Positions 25,169 to 33,258 of a DNA stretch of 64,000 nucleotides are shown here, in pieces. Each line of letters begins with the position of its first letter. The stretch's first letter is position 1. The notes beneath the pieces were generated by a model. The model was not told the DNA's origin. It made no database searches and was given only the letters and a program-made list of their open reading frames with translations. The position numbers were made by a program, and so were the translations under genes. Origin of the DNA: DATDCY01 sp964513745 (GTDB lineage Bacteria; JAUVQV01; DATDCY01); assembly GCA_964513745.1 (NCBI GenBank), contig CAZEOK010000001.1, forward strand, positions 13,633 through 77,632, written 5' to 3'.

Positions 25169-26365
25169 TCAGCCTGCGCTGCGGGCACCCCGTCCGATCG
25201 CGGCGAGACGCCGCTCCATGAACTCGACGAGCCGCAGCGCACGGGCGTCCCAGGTGTAGCGCGCGGCGTCGCAGGCCGCTCTGGCACCAAGCCTCCCGGC
25301 CAGATCCTGTTCCCGGACGAGCCGCGCCAGCGCCGCGGCCGCGGCTACCCGATCATCGGGGGGGATCCGCAGGCTGTTTACCTCGTGCACCAGGATTCCG
25401 GCCGTGTCCGGCAGATCCGGTGCAAGCACCGGGCGCCCGGCGGCCAGATACGTGAACGTCTTCATGGGCAGCACTGTGCGGGCGGCCGCGAGTAAGGGCC
25501 CTGCGGTCGGGGGGAGCACGAGCACATCCGCCGCAGAGAGATACCATGGCACGCGCGCCACCGGCACGTGGCCCACGAGCATCACATTGCCGAGGCCGCG
25601 AGCCCGCACGACGGAACCGAGCCTCGCAACTTCGGGCCAAGACCCGCCCACGATCACGAGCCGCACTTCCGGCCGAGCCTCGGCCAGATCCACCAGGCTC
25701 CCCACGCCCTTGTCGGGTCTGATGTGCCCGGTGTAGACAGCGACCGGCAAGTCTCCCGGAATGCCAAGCGAGCGGCGCGCCTCGTCCCGCGGCGGCACCT
25801 TTGCGAAGTCCCGCGGATCGTACCCGTTCGGAATCGCGGCCACCGTATCGGGCGCCGCGCCGGCCGCGACCATTGCACCTCGCGAGTATTCCGAGTGCGT
25901 GCATACGCCGAGAAAGCTGCGCACCCGCGCGGCTGCGGCGACAATCCGCCACGAGCGTGGGTTGCTGCGGGGCAGCGCGCGGTACGTCTCGAACAGCACC
26001 GGCAGGCCAAGCGCGACGCCGAGACTCAAGGGCAGGAGGTTGCGGGTGTATACCACGTCGTACCCTCGGAATACGGCTGCGCACGGCGCGGCGAGCCCGT
26101 GGAACACCTTCTCCACTCTCAGGTCGGAGCCCGGCCACAGCAAGAGGTCGCGCACGGTAAAACGGCCCGCCACGTTGAAGGCGCGGCAGATCTCCGCCGT
26201 GCGTCGCGCGTGCGACGCGAGCAGGTGGCGCGCGAGCCGCGGCTGGATCAGATCTACGGCGCAGCCCTGGCCGCCGAGCGCGTCAGCGGTTTTTACGATC
26301 TGCTGGCAATCGGTGTGGACCGACGGGAACCGTTCGTCCGTGATGTACCCGATGCGCAGCGGCAT
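25169..26365 (-). CDS. Glycosyltransferase family 4 protein
   Basis: A 398-residue GT-B fold glycosyltransferase and last gene of the nine-gene glycan operon. The N-terminal domain starts LRIGYITDERFPSVHTDCQQ. The C-terminal nucleotide-sugar domain has AVYTGHIRPDKGVGSLVDLA, IVGGSWPEVARL and TFTYLAAGRPVLAPDLP, which together form the GT4 donor site (the usual E.G near the end is replaced by VHEVNSLRIPPDD). The ATG at 26365 lies 11 nt after the preceding stop; a TTG three codons earlier is possible. It likely adds a hexose to a lipid-linked oligosaccharide in the cytoplasm. Confidence 0.88.
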   Translation of the reverse strand: MPLRIGYITDERFPSVHTDCQQIVKTADALGGQGCAVDLIQPRLARHLLASHARRTAEICRAFNVAGRFTVRDLLLWPGSDLRVEKVFHGLAAPCAAVFRGYDVVYTRNLLPLSLGVALGLPVLFETYRALPRSNPRSWRIVAAAARVRSFLGVCTHSEYSRGAMVAAGAAPDTVAAIPNGYDPRDFAKVPPRDEARRSLGIPGDLPVAVYTGHIRPDKGVGSLVDLAEARPEVRLVIVGGSWPEVARLGSVVRARGLGNVMLVGHVPVARVPWYLSAADVLVLPPTAGPLLAAARTVLPMKTFTYLAAGRPVLAPDLPDTAGILVHEVNSLRIPPDDRVAAAAALARLVREQDLAGRLGARAACDAARYTWDARALRLVEFMERRLAAIGRGARSAG

Positions 26366-26376
26366 GGCGGTCAACC

Positions 26377-27360
26377 CTACAGGCGCCCGAGGCGCCGGGC
26401 GATGGTCAACCCGACCCGGCCGAGATGCGTCAGCGGGAGCCGCCAGCGCAGGCAGTCCTCGAATGACCCGCCGAAGTGCTGTTTGAACCGGAAGATGCCT
26501 GCCAGCCGGGCGTCTTTCGTGATGCGCCGCGCGCCGCCGAGATCGTACTCGCCGACGCCCGCGGCCCTCAGCCGTCCCATGGCTGCGAAGTGGGCCGCCA
26601 CGGTTGCGCCGGGGGTCGCCCGCGTGCGGCTCGCTCCGTGCAGGAAGTAGCCGCGGCGGGCGTCGTGCGGCACGATGATCGCTGCCTCGAGCGTACCCCC
26701 GAGCCAGGCGGACGAGATGATCCGATCGAATCCCGGCGCCACGATGATCCGCTCGAGATAGCGCGAGTCGAAGGGCCGTGCCCTGCCGCCGCGGCCGTAG
26801 GTTTCATCCATCAGGCGCATAAAATCGGCCGGCGGCACCGAGTCTCGAACCTCGACGCCCGCAGCCTCTGCCTTGAGCAGGAGCCGGCGGTGATGCGAAT
26901 GCATGGACTCCCGGATCCGCCGCATTTCGCGGGTGAGATCGACCACGTAGGTGCCGAAGTGCTCGATCTCGCCCTTCGCAAGCAGGCCTTTGAGCTCCGG
27001 GTCCGTCCAGCGAGCCATGTTGGAGAACGAGTCGAGGAGATCAACGCGGTTGAGACGGGCCAGGCGGATGAGAGCCTCCAGGGCGGTCGCCTGGCCGAGC
27101 ACGGAGCCGTCAATCGCCGGCTCGGCGAGGATTTCCCAGCGGCGGAAGATGCCGGCGCGGATCTCGGTGCTCACGGCGATGCTGCCGGCGGGACGCCCGG
27201 CATCCGCGAGTTGGAGCGGGAGGTGATCTCCCCCCGGCCGCCTGGCGAGGACCCACCCCCTGGTCAGGAAAATTCGTCCCGGGGCGAATTCGTCCGGACT
27301 GGCGGGGATCCACGTCGGCCCGCCCCCCGGGGACGCGGTCCTGATGCGCGCCGTGGCCAT
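26377..27360 (-). CDS. FemAB/GNAT-like acyltransferase of the glycan operon
   Basis: A 327-residue protein resembling the FemAB-like acetyltransferase group often found in exopolysaccharide and exosortase loci. The C-terminal half has the GNAT-like core: AAIIVPHDARRGYFLHGASR and GVGEYDLGGARR. The latter matches the conserved YD.GG end of the fold, followed by FKQHFGG. These enzymes may transfer acyl or aminoacyl groups to sugars or peptides. The ATG at 27360 is preceded by GGAGGGGTGACC and lies 2 nt after the preceding stop. Confidence 0.72.
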   Translation of the reverse strand: MATARIRTASPGGGPTWIPASPDEFAPGRIFLTRGWVLARRPGGDHLPLQLADAGRPAGSIAVSTEIRAGIFRRWEILAEPAIDGSVLGQATALEALIRLARLNRVDLLDSFSNMARWTDPELKGLLAKGEIEHFGTYVVDLTREMRRIRESMHSHHRRLLLKAEAAGVEVRDSVPPADFMRLMDETYGRGGRARPFDSRYLERIIVAPGFDRIISSAWLGGTLEAAIIVPHDARRGYFLHGASRTRATPGATVAAHFAAMGRLRAAGVGEYDLGGARRITKDARLAGIFRFKQHFGGSFEDCLRWRLPLTHLGRVGLTIARRLGRL

Positions 27361-27362
27361 GG

Positions 27363-28532
27363 TCACCCCTCCACCGCGCTGAGCCGGGCGGCGAACGCGT
27401 TGAGCAGCCACCCCAGATGGTAGGGGCGGCAGGTGGCGTTGACGGTCAGGAACCACGGGAGTTCACCGCCCCCCTGAAGCCCGGCCCGGGCCGCGAGGCG
27501 ACCGCTCGCATTGAAGAAGTGGTTCGCCGGGAACACGCGGCGAATTCCGCGGTAGACGACCCTGCGCTCCTCGTCGACCATGCGGGCCTCCAGCTGATTG
27601 CGCCAGAGCCACGCAAGGCTCTCGCGAACAACGGGCCGGACATCCCGACCGTCGGCCTCCGACAGTCTGAATATCGCCATCGGAGCCATGGCATCCTGGT
27701 GCACCTAGTAGACCGGGAAGCGTTCCGTGACTCTGCCGGTTCGGGCGTCGAAGCGCCAGGGCCAGCCGCCGAATGGGTCCCTGAGCCCGATGAGCGTGTC
27801 CGCGCACCGGCCCGCGATGCGCACCGACTCGGCGTCCCCGAAGACACGACCGTGGAACGCCAGCGCGTGGACCCAGTAGATCTGCGTTGAGAACAGGGCC
27901 TGGTGCCTGTCGAATCCTCCCTCGCCGCCGTGGCTGCAGAACAGCCCGCCGGGCTCGCACCAGCAGCGCCTCACGGCGAAGTCCCTGAGCCGCCTGGCGG
28001 CATCCCGCACACCGGCGTCCGCCGGGTCCTTCGCTGCGTGGGCGGTGAGTCCGGTGAGGGCCCAGGCCAGCTCCCGGCCGATGGATCCACGCACGAGACG
28101 GTCGTCCGCGAGCGATCGCAGCAGCCGGGGAAGAATGCGACCCTCGAGGCCGGCTTCCAGGACCGCGTTCGACCACAGGGCCATGGCCAGGTGGTCGATG
28201 TCCTCGCCATCGAACCGGGCGAGACCGCTCTCGAGCAGCCGCCTCGGATCGAGCCTCGTCGCGAAACCCGCCATCTTCGCCTCGTGAATCCCCAGGCTCG
28301 ACATGACCGTGTACCGCAGCGAGAGGTGCTCGCACCGCTCCCGCGGCCGGTCGAAGCGACGCGTGAAGAGCGTCTCCGTCGCCGGGTCGTGCATGCGCTC
28401 GAGCCCCTCGAGCGAGAGGCGCACGAGGCCCTCGACCAGGTTCCGGTCCACGCGGGGCCCCGGCGACCGGGGCGCCGCGAGCCCGCGCCGCCCGCAGTGC
28501 CTGTCGAACGCCGTCATCTTCCGCGGGTTCAA
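27363..28532 (-). pseudogene. Toroid-like helical protein interrupted by a single in-frame TAG
   Basis: One continuous reading frame of 389 sense codons is broken only by TAG at 27705-27707 (context RFPVY-stop-VHQDAMAPMA). The upstream 275 residues and the downstream 113 residues are in the same frame and read as one helical protein with repeated W/G/F-rich turns (GLFCSHGGEGGF; WPWRFDA). This layout recalls alpha/alpha-toroid or six-hairpin proteins found in polysaccharide loci, but I do not recognise the family. One base change would turn TCG (Ser) or TGG/CAG into TAG. The options are a recent nonsense mutation, a sequencing error, suppression of the stop, or restart at the GTG at 27704 giving two polypeptides. 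The start is the TTG at 28532; an ATG at 28517 is also possible. Confidence 0.7.
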
Positions 28533-28541
28533 GGCCCCCCC

Positions 28542-29318
28542 CTACTCCAGATCGATTCTCGCGAGCAGCCACTTAAAGCGGCTGCGGCGGGGATTCACGA
28601 TCGCGTTCAAGCCGGCGAACAGCAGGTAGAGGGGCCTGCGCTCCAGATTCGGGATGCGCTGGTTGCCGCACCTCGGGCAGACCGTGTGGCGCGTGTACTT
28701 CCATACCCCGAAGAAGGAGGTCCGCACGCGCAGCAGCCCGCGGTCGAAGGATCGCACTTTCCAGGAGCCGCGGACCTCGATCCCGTCCGCTCCGGGAAAC
28801 AGGCGCGCTACGTCGGCCGGGCTGAACGAGTTCTGGTGCCCGTGGATGTGGAAGACCATGCCGCACTCCGGGCACCGGTGGGACGAGAACAGCAGGTCCT
28901 CCTCCCAGGGCACGGTGACGATCACGTGGCGCCTGGCAACCCGGCGAAGCTCGGCCGCTGCGGCGGGCAGATCCGCGGGGTCGAGGTGCTCGAGGGTTTC
29001 GGCGCACAGCACCGCGTCAACGCTGCGATCCTTGAACGGCAGGGCCAGGATCGACGAGACGGCCACCGGACGGCGCGCGCGCACCAGCCCCCTGCGCACG
29101 ACGTCCGTGCCGAACGCCAGGGTCGTCTCCAGCCGGTTCAGGATGTCGCCCGAGCCGCACCCGACCTCGAGCACGGACGTGCACTCCCGCGGGATCATTC
29201 CCAGGGTGTCCGCAATGCGGACTGCCTCCGAGGGCGTGAGGTCCGACGGGTCCTCGTGGATTGGAGTGAGCTCGAACACGAGGCCGCTCTCCCGGCGCCG
29301 GTCCCCGGCGTCATTCAT
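28542..29318 (-). CDS. SAM-dependent methyltransferase with inserted zinc-ribbon-like cysteines
   Basis: A 258-residue class I methyltransferase: motif I VLEVGCGSGDILNRLE, the acidic loop FGTDVVRRGLVRAR, and motif IV AVLCAETLEHLDPADL. Downstream are two separate CXXC pairs, CPEC (in HRCPECGMVFHIHGHQ, itself His-rich) and CPRC (in HTVCPRCGNQ), which could form one zinc site. This layout occurs in methyltransferases of surface-polysaccharide loci. The ATG at 29318 overlaps the flippase stop (ATGA), and the broken toroid gene begins 9 nt after its stop. Confidence 0.83.
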   Translation of the reverse strand: MNDAGDRRRESGLVFELTPIHEDPSDLTPSEAVRIADTLGMIPRECTSVLEVGCGSGDILNRLETTLAFGTDVVRRGLVRARRPVAVSSILALPFKDRSVDAVLCAETLEHLDPADLPAAAAELRRVARRHVIVTVPWEEDLLFSSHRCPECGMVFHIHGHQNSFSPADVARLFPGADGIEVRGSWKVRSFDRGLLRVRTSFFGVWKYTRHTVCPRCGNQRIPNLERRPLYLLFAGLNAIVNPRRSRFKWLLARIDLE

Positions 29319-30847
29319 GACGGCCCGGCCCCTTTCGCCACTGACGCGTTCTTGAACACGCGCAGCGACGCGAGATCGGCGAGGTAGCCGATGTCCGTTC
29401 GGCTTACGACGCCGGTGACCCTCCCAAGCAGAAAGTAGCCGCAGAGGAACAGGGGGATGCCGACGCCCACCCTGGTCGCATCCCCGGGCAGGAACCGCTC
29501 GACCCCAATCAGGGGCAGCGCTGAGAGCCCGGCGACCAGGAGAGCCTTGCCCACGCCCGGGAACGGGAAAACCTGAAACCACCGCACCCCCAGCCGACGC
29601 TTCACGGCGGAGAGCAGCACGACGATCGCCGCCAGTTGGCTCGAGACGGCGGCGATCGCCGGGCCGGGGAGCCCGAAAGCAGCATAGAGCGGGTAGAGCA
29701 GCGCCGCGTTGACGACAAGCCCCGCAAGGGAAGCGTAGAATATGACCTTGGTTTCGCCCAGGGCCCGGACCACGGCGCCGTACTGGCACAGGCGCAAGGG
29801 CAGCAGGCACAGGTAGACCCTGAATGGGACCTGGGCACCCGAGTACGCTTCGGAGAAGACGAGGCGGACGATGGGCCCGGCCAGCACGAAGAACAGGAAG
29901 AACACTGGCATCATGATTGCCGCCACCTTGACGACAGATCCGTGCCAGTAGGAAAGAAAGCCGGGTACGTCCCGCTTCCCGTGCAACGCGATCAGCGTGG
30001 GCATCAGGGCCATGGTGACGGAATAGGCCACGCTCGACACGAGCGGGATCTCGGTGGCGCCCACCAAGTAGACGGCGAAAACCTCGGCCGAGCAGAGGAC
30101 GGCGATCAGATATTTATCAAGCTGTACGTCGAGCTTGCCGGCGATCGTGGACAGTGACAGGGGGATCGCGTACCCGAACAGGTCGCGGATCGCCCACCCT
30201 TCCCGCCGCAACCCGCCCGTTTCGAAGAATGCCAGGTACGCCACGAATGCTGCGGACCTCAGCACCGCCGCCGTCGCGAACCAGAACAGGATCTGTTCGA
30301 GCGAGGCGCCGGCGGCCGCGGGCACCACCAGTGACGCGAAACGGCTGCCGGAGAAGACAAGCGTCACGGCAAGGTAGCCCGTGTAGGATCTGCGGCCGAG
30401 CAGATAACCCGGCATGGCCTGACCCGGGAAGTCGGCGAGGACAGAGAGGGCGAGGTAGCCGAAAGCCGCGTCGAGCCCCGGCTGGCCGAGCGCCTGCGCG
30501 ATGAGCGGGCCGCCCAGCCAGAGCGCGAGAGAGAAAGGCACGGCCAGCAGGAAGAGCAGGCCCGCGGTCCACGAGCCAAGGGCCCGGGCGGTGCGATCGC
30601 CGAGTTTCGGCACATAGTAGAAGAGGGCCGACGACAGGTCGAGGGAGCCGACGGCAACCAGCGTCTCCTGGAGCAGGTAGGCGATGGCGAACAGCGCAAA
30701 GACCTGCTGCTCGAGTAGACGGGCCAGGACCGCGACGATGAACAGATTGAGGACCCCGCCGAGGAGGCGCGCGACGGAGACGAGGCCAGCCCCGGCGGCG
30801 ACCCGCGCCTTCTCGCCCCCGTCAGGACACTGAGCCCGGACGGTCAT
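29315..30847 (-). CDS. Wzx-like polysaccharide flippase (MOP superfamily)
   Basis: This 510-residue protein has about 12-14 membrane segments and the look of the MATE/MOP flippases that move undecaprenyl-linked repeat units across the inner membrane. The N terminus has RVAAGAGLVSVARLLGGVLN, then LARLLEQQVFALFAIAYLLQ, matching the conserved A.LL....G.Y..A pattern, and KLDVQLDKYLIAVLCSAEVF in the middle (D and K within the membrane domain). It overlaps its neighbours on both sides by 4 nt. No Wzy polymerase is recognised in the window. Confidence 0.85.
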   Translation of the reverse strand: MTVRAQCPDGGEKARVAAGAGLVSVARLLGGVLNLFIVAVLARLLEQQVFALFAIAYLLQETLVAVGSLDLSSALFYYVPKLGDRTARALGSWTAGLLFLLAVPFSLALWLGGPLIAQALGQPGLDAAFGYLALSVLADFPGQAMPGYLLGRRSYTGYLAVTLVFSGSRFASLVVPAAAGASLEQILFWFATAAVLRSAAFVAYLAFFETGGLRREGWAIRDLFGYAIPLSLSTIAGKLDVQLDKYLIAVLCSAEVFAVYLVGATEIPLVSSVAYSVTMALMPTLIALHGKRDVPGFLSYWHGSVVKVAAIMMPVFFLFFVLAGPIVRLVFSEAYSGAQVPFRVYLCLLPLRLCQYGAVVRALGETKVIFYASLAGLVVNAALLYPLYAAFGLPGPAIAAVSSQLAAIVVLLSAVKRRLGVRWFQVFPFPGVGKALLVAGLSALPLIGVERFLPGDATRVGVGIPLFLCGYFLLGRVTGVVSRTDIGYLADLASLRVFKNASVAKGAGPS

Positions 30848-32127
30848 CCGGCCGTGACCTCGTCGAGAATGCGGGCGAAGCTCCTCGCCTGCTCCCGGGC
30901 GCTGAAGCGCTCCACGGCGGCCGGATCCACGGTCGCGCGGCCGCCCCGGCGCGATGCGGCGTACATGGCGGAGAGACTGGCGGCCACGGCGTCCGGATCC
31001 CCCCACGCCGCGTGCCTCCCGGCGCCGGTCCGCTCGAGGAGTTCGTTGACCTCCCTGTTGGCGGACACGGCGAGCACCGGCCGGCCGGACGCAAGATAAT
31101 CGTAGAGCTTCCCCGGGATCTGGAGCCGGCAGTCGGGTTCGATGACGATCAAAAGGACATCCGCGCCCCGGAGCAGCGGCAGGCTGTCCGTGAATGGCAC
31201 GGGCGGCACCACCTCGACAAACGCACCCACCCCGGCCTCGCGGACCAGATTCCGATCCTCGTCGCGCAAGCCGCCGACGAAGCGGAGAACCGCGTCTTTC
31301 GGCGCGAGGCCAGCGCGCTGCACGAACCGGCCAAACCCGGTGAGCAGCTGTTCGGGGCCGACGAACAGGCGGAACGTGCCGAAATAGAGCACGGTGAAGC
31401 GGCTGTCGCCCGCGGCCGGTCCGTCGCGAAAGAGACCCGGGTCGAACGCGTTGCGGACGGTGGTGAAACGGCACTCAGGGAGGCGGCCCGCATAGGCCTC
31501 GGCGTACGCCAGGCGGCAGGCCTCGGTGTTGAGCACGACCTTCGACGACTCCGAGAAGAGCCCTGCCTCGAATGCCCGCAGCATGCGCCTCGCGAGCGCG
31601 GGCCTCATGCCCATCTTTCCCTCGTGCAGCGACCACGGGTCCCGGAAGTCCACGATGAGCGGCAACCCGGTCCGCCGCCGGATCCGCCGCGCGGCGATGA
31701 GGCCGGACCAGGGGTCGGCCATCACGTGTATGGCTTCAAGCCCGTGCTCCCGGACGAGTCTCGTCCCCTCGCGAATTCCGGCCGGGGTGTCCAACAAGAA
31801 GCGATCGAACGGGCTGAGGAACGCCAGGTCCTGTCCGAAGACCTTGTGACGCCTGCCGGCCGAGCCCGCGCGCTTCGCGGGGCGGGTGCCCTTCGATCTG
31901 AGGTGGAGCCAGGAGCGGAGCCTTCCCGTGTATCCGTAGGAAACGATCAGCGACCCGGGCACCTTGTCCAGCAGCGATTCGTCGACGACCTCACCCCCGG
32001 CGCGACTCGCGAGTACCACCGGCTCCCATCCGAAACCGGGCAGGTTCCGGGACAGGTGGAGCGGGCGCTTGGCTCCGCTCACCCCCATCGGGGGGAAGTA
32101 GGGGGAGACGAGCAGGAACCGCTTCAT
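30844..32127 (-). CDS. Glycosyltransferase family 4 protein
   Basis: A 427-residue GT-B glycosyltransferase starting MKRFLLVSPYFPPMGVSGAK, the usual GT4 Rossmann start. It has PLIVDFRDPWSLHEGKMGMR, AFDPGLFRDGP, then GADVLLIVIEPDCRLQIPGKLYDYLASGRPVLAV, which holds the K.YDYLA.G.P donor-site motif of the exopolysaccharide subgroup. It acts in the cytoplasm on a lipid-linked intermediate. It lies 27 nt after wecB and overlaps the flippase gene by 4 nt. Confidence 0.88.
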   Translation of the reverse strand: MKRFLLVSPYFPPMGVSGAKRPLHLSRNLPGFGWEPVVLASRAGGEVVDESLLDKVPGSLIVSYGYTGRLRSWLHLRSKGTRPAKRAGSAGRRHKVFGQDLAFLSPFDRFLLDTPAGIREGTRLVREHGLEAIHVMADPWSGLIAARRIRRRTGLPLIVDFRDPWSLHEGKMGMRPALARRMLRAFEAGLFSESSKVVLNTEACRLAYAEAYAGRLPECRFTTVRNAFDPGLFRDGPAAGDSRFTVLYFGTFRLFVGPEQLLTGFGRFVQRAGLAPKDAVLRFVGGLRDEDRNLVREAGVGAFVEVVPPVPFTDSLPLLRGADVLLIVIEPDCRLQIPGKLYDYLASGRPVLAVSANREVNELLERTGAGRHAAWGDPDAVAASLSAMYAASRRGGRATVDPAAVERFSAREQARSFARILDEVTAG

Positions 32128-32154
32128 CGATCTTCCGCCCCGATTTGCAGGGTT

Positions 32155-33258
32155 TCAGCGGGCGAGAACCGCAGCTATGCGCTCCGCCGCCCTGCCGTCC
32201 CAGAGGGGGGGGATGCCTCCCGGGGCGCGCCTCCCCTCCAGGGCGTCCCTGAGCGCGGCCACGATCCGTCCCGGCTCCATCCCCACGAGCCGGTTGGTGC
32301 CCACGGAGCAGGTCACGGGACGCTCGGTGTTCTCCCGGAGCGTGATGCAGGGCACCCCGAGGATCGTCGTCTCCTCCTGCACGCCGCCGGAGTCCGTGAG
32401 CACGGCCCGCGAGTCGGCCAGGAGCCTGAGGAAATCCAGGTACCCGAGAGGCTCGATGACCCTGAGTCCCGGGAGGCCCGAGAGTCGGTCGCCGAGGCCC
32501 GACTCCTGCATGCGCCGCACGGTCCTCGGATGCGCGGGGAACACCACGTCCACCTCCCGAGCCGCCTGGTGAACGGAATCGAGGATGCCCGTCAGGACCC
32601 GCGGATCGTCGACGTTGGAGGGACGGTGCAGGGTCAGGGTCACGAACGGCCGCGCGTCGAGACCCAGGCGCCGCAGGACGTCCGACTTCTCGGCCCGCTT
32701 TCGGTTTGCGAGAAGCGTGTCGATCATCACATTCCCGACAAAGTGCACCTTGGAGCCGTCCACGCCCTCACGCTTCAGGTTGTCGAGTCCGCTCTCCTCG
32801 CTCACGAAGAGGAAGTCGGCGATCGCATCCGTGAGCAGCCGGTTAACCTCCTCGGGCATGGTACGGTCGAACGACCGGAGGCCGGCTTCGACGTGCGCGA
32901 CGACGATGCCGAGCTTGGCCGCGACAAGCGCGCAGGCGATGGTCGAGTTCACGTCGCCGACGACAACCACGATGTCGGGCCGGCTGGCCGCGCAGTACTC
33001 CTCGAATGCCACCATGATCCGCGCCGTCTGGGTGGCGTGCGTCCCGCTGCCCACCTCCAGGTTCACGTCGGGCGGCGGAATCCCGAGTTCTTCGAAAAAG
33101 CGCCGGCTCATCTGCTGATCGTAGTGCTGGCCGGTGTGCACCAGGGTGGGAGTGATGCCCGGGTGCGCCCGGTAGGCGGCCATCAGCGGCGCGATCTTGA
33201 TGAAGTTCGGACGGGCGCCCACCACGTTGACGATGCGTTTGCGGCGCGGCGAGATCAT
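32155..33258 (-). CDS. wecB: UDP-N-acetylglucosamine 2-epimerase (non-hydrolysing)
   Basis: A 367-residue enzyme that interconverts UDP-GlcNAc and UDP-ManNAc, supplying N-acetylmannosamine for surface glycans. It starts with VVGARPNFIKIAPLMAAYRA and contains TGQHYDQQMSRRFFEELGIP, VVGDVNSTIACALVAAKLGI, HVEAGLRS, MPEEVNRLLTDAIADFLFVSE, LHRPSNVD and the C-terminal DSGGVQEE plus LRENTERP motifs. All are diagnostic. The ATG at 33258 overlaps the preceding stop (ATGA). The much longer open frame upstream is a shadow of the CDP-alcohol transferase. Confidence 0.96.
   Translation of the reverse strand: MISPRRKRIVNVVGARPNFIKIAPLMAAYRAHPGITPTLVHTGQHYDQQMSRRFFEELGIPPPDVNLEVGSGTHATQTARIMVAFEEYCAASRPDIVVVVGDVNSTIACALVAAKLGIVVAHVEAGLRSFDRTMPEEVNRLLTDAIADFLFVSEESGLDNLKREGVDGSKVHFVGNVMIDTLLANRKRAEKSDVLRRLGLDARPFVTLTLHRPSNVDDPRVLTGILDSVHQAAREVDVVFPAHPRTVRRMQESGLGDRLSGLPGLRVIEPLGYLDFLRLLADSRAVLTDSGGVQEETTILGVPCITLRENTERPVTCSVGTNRLVGMEPGRIVAALRDALEGRRAPGGIPPLWDGRAAERIAAVLAR

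Noticed and set aside
27705..27707. TAG as a pyrrolysine codon
   Set aside because: The context is not an active site of a known pyrrolysine enzyme and no pyl genes are visible. A single-base nonsense change is simpler.
29315..31474. N-terminally extended flippase (719 codons)
   Set aside because: The first 209 codons are an out-of-frame reading of the upstream glycosyltransferase; the ATG at 30847 overlapping its stop is the real start.
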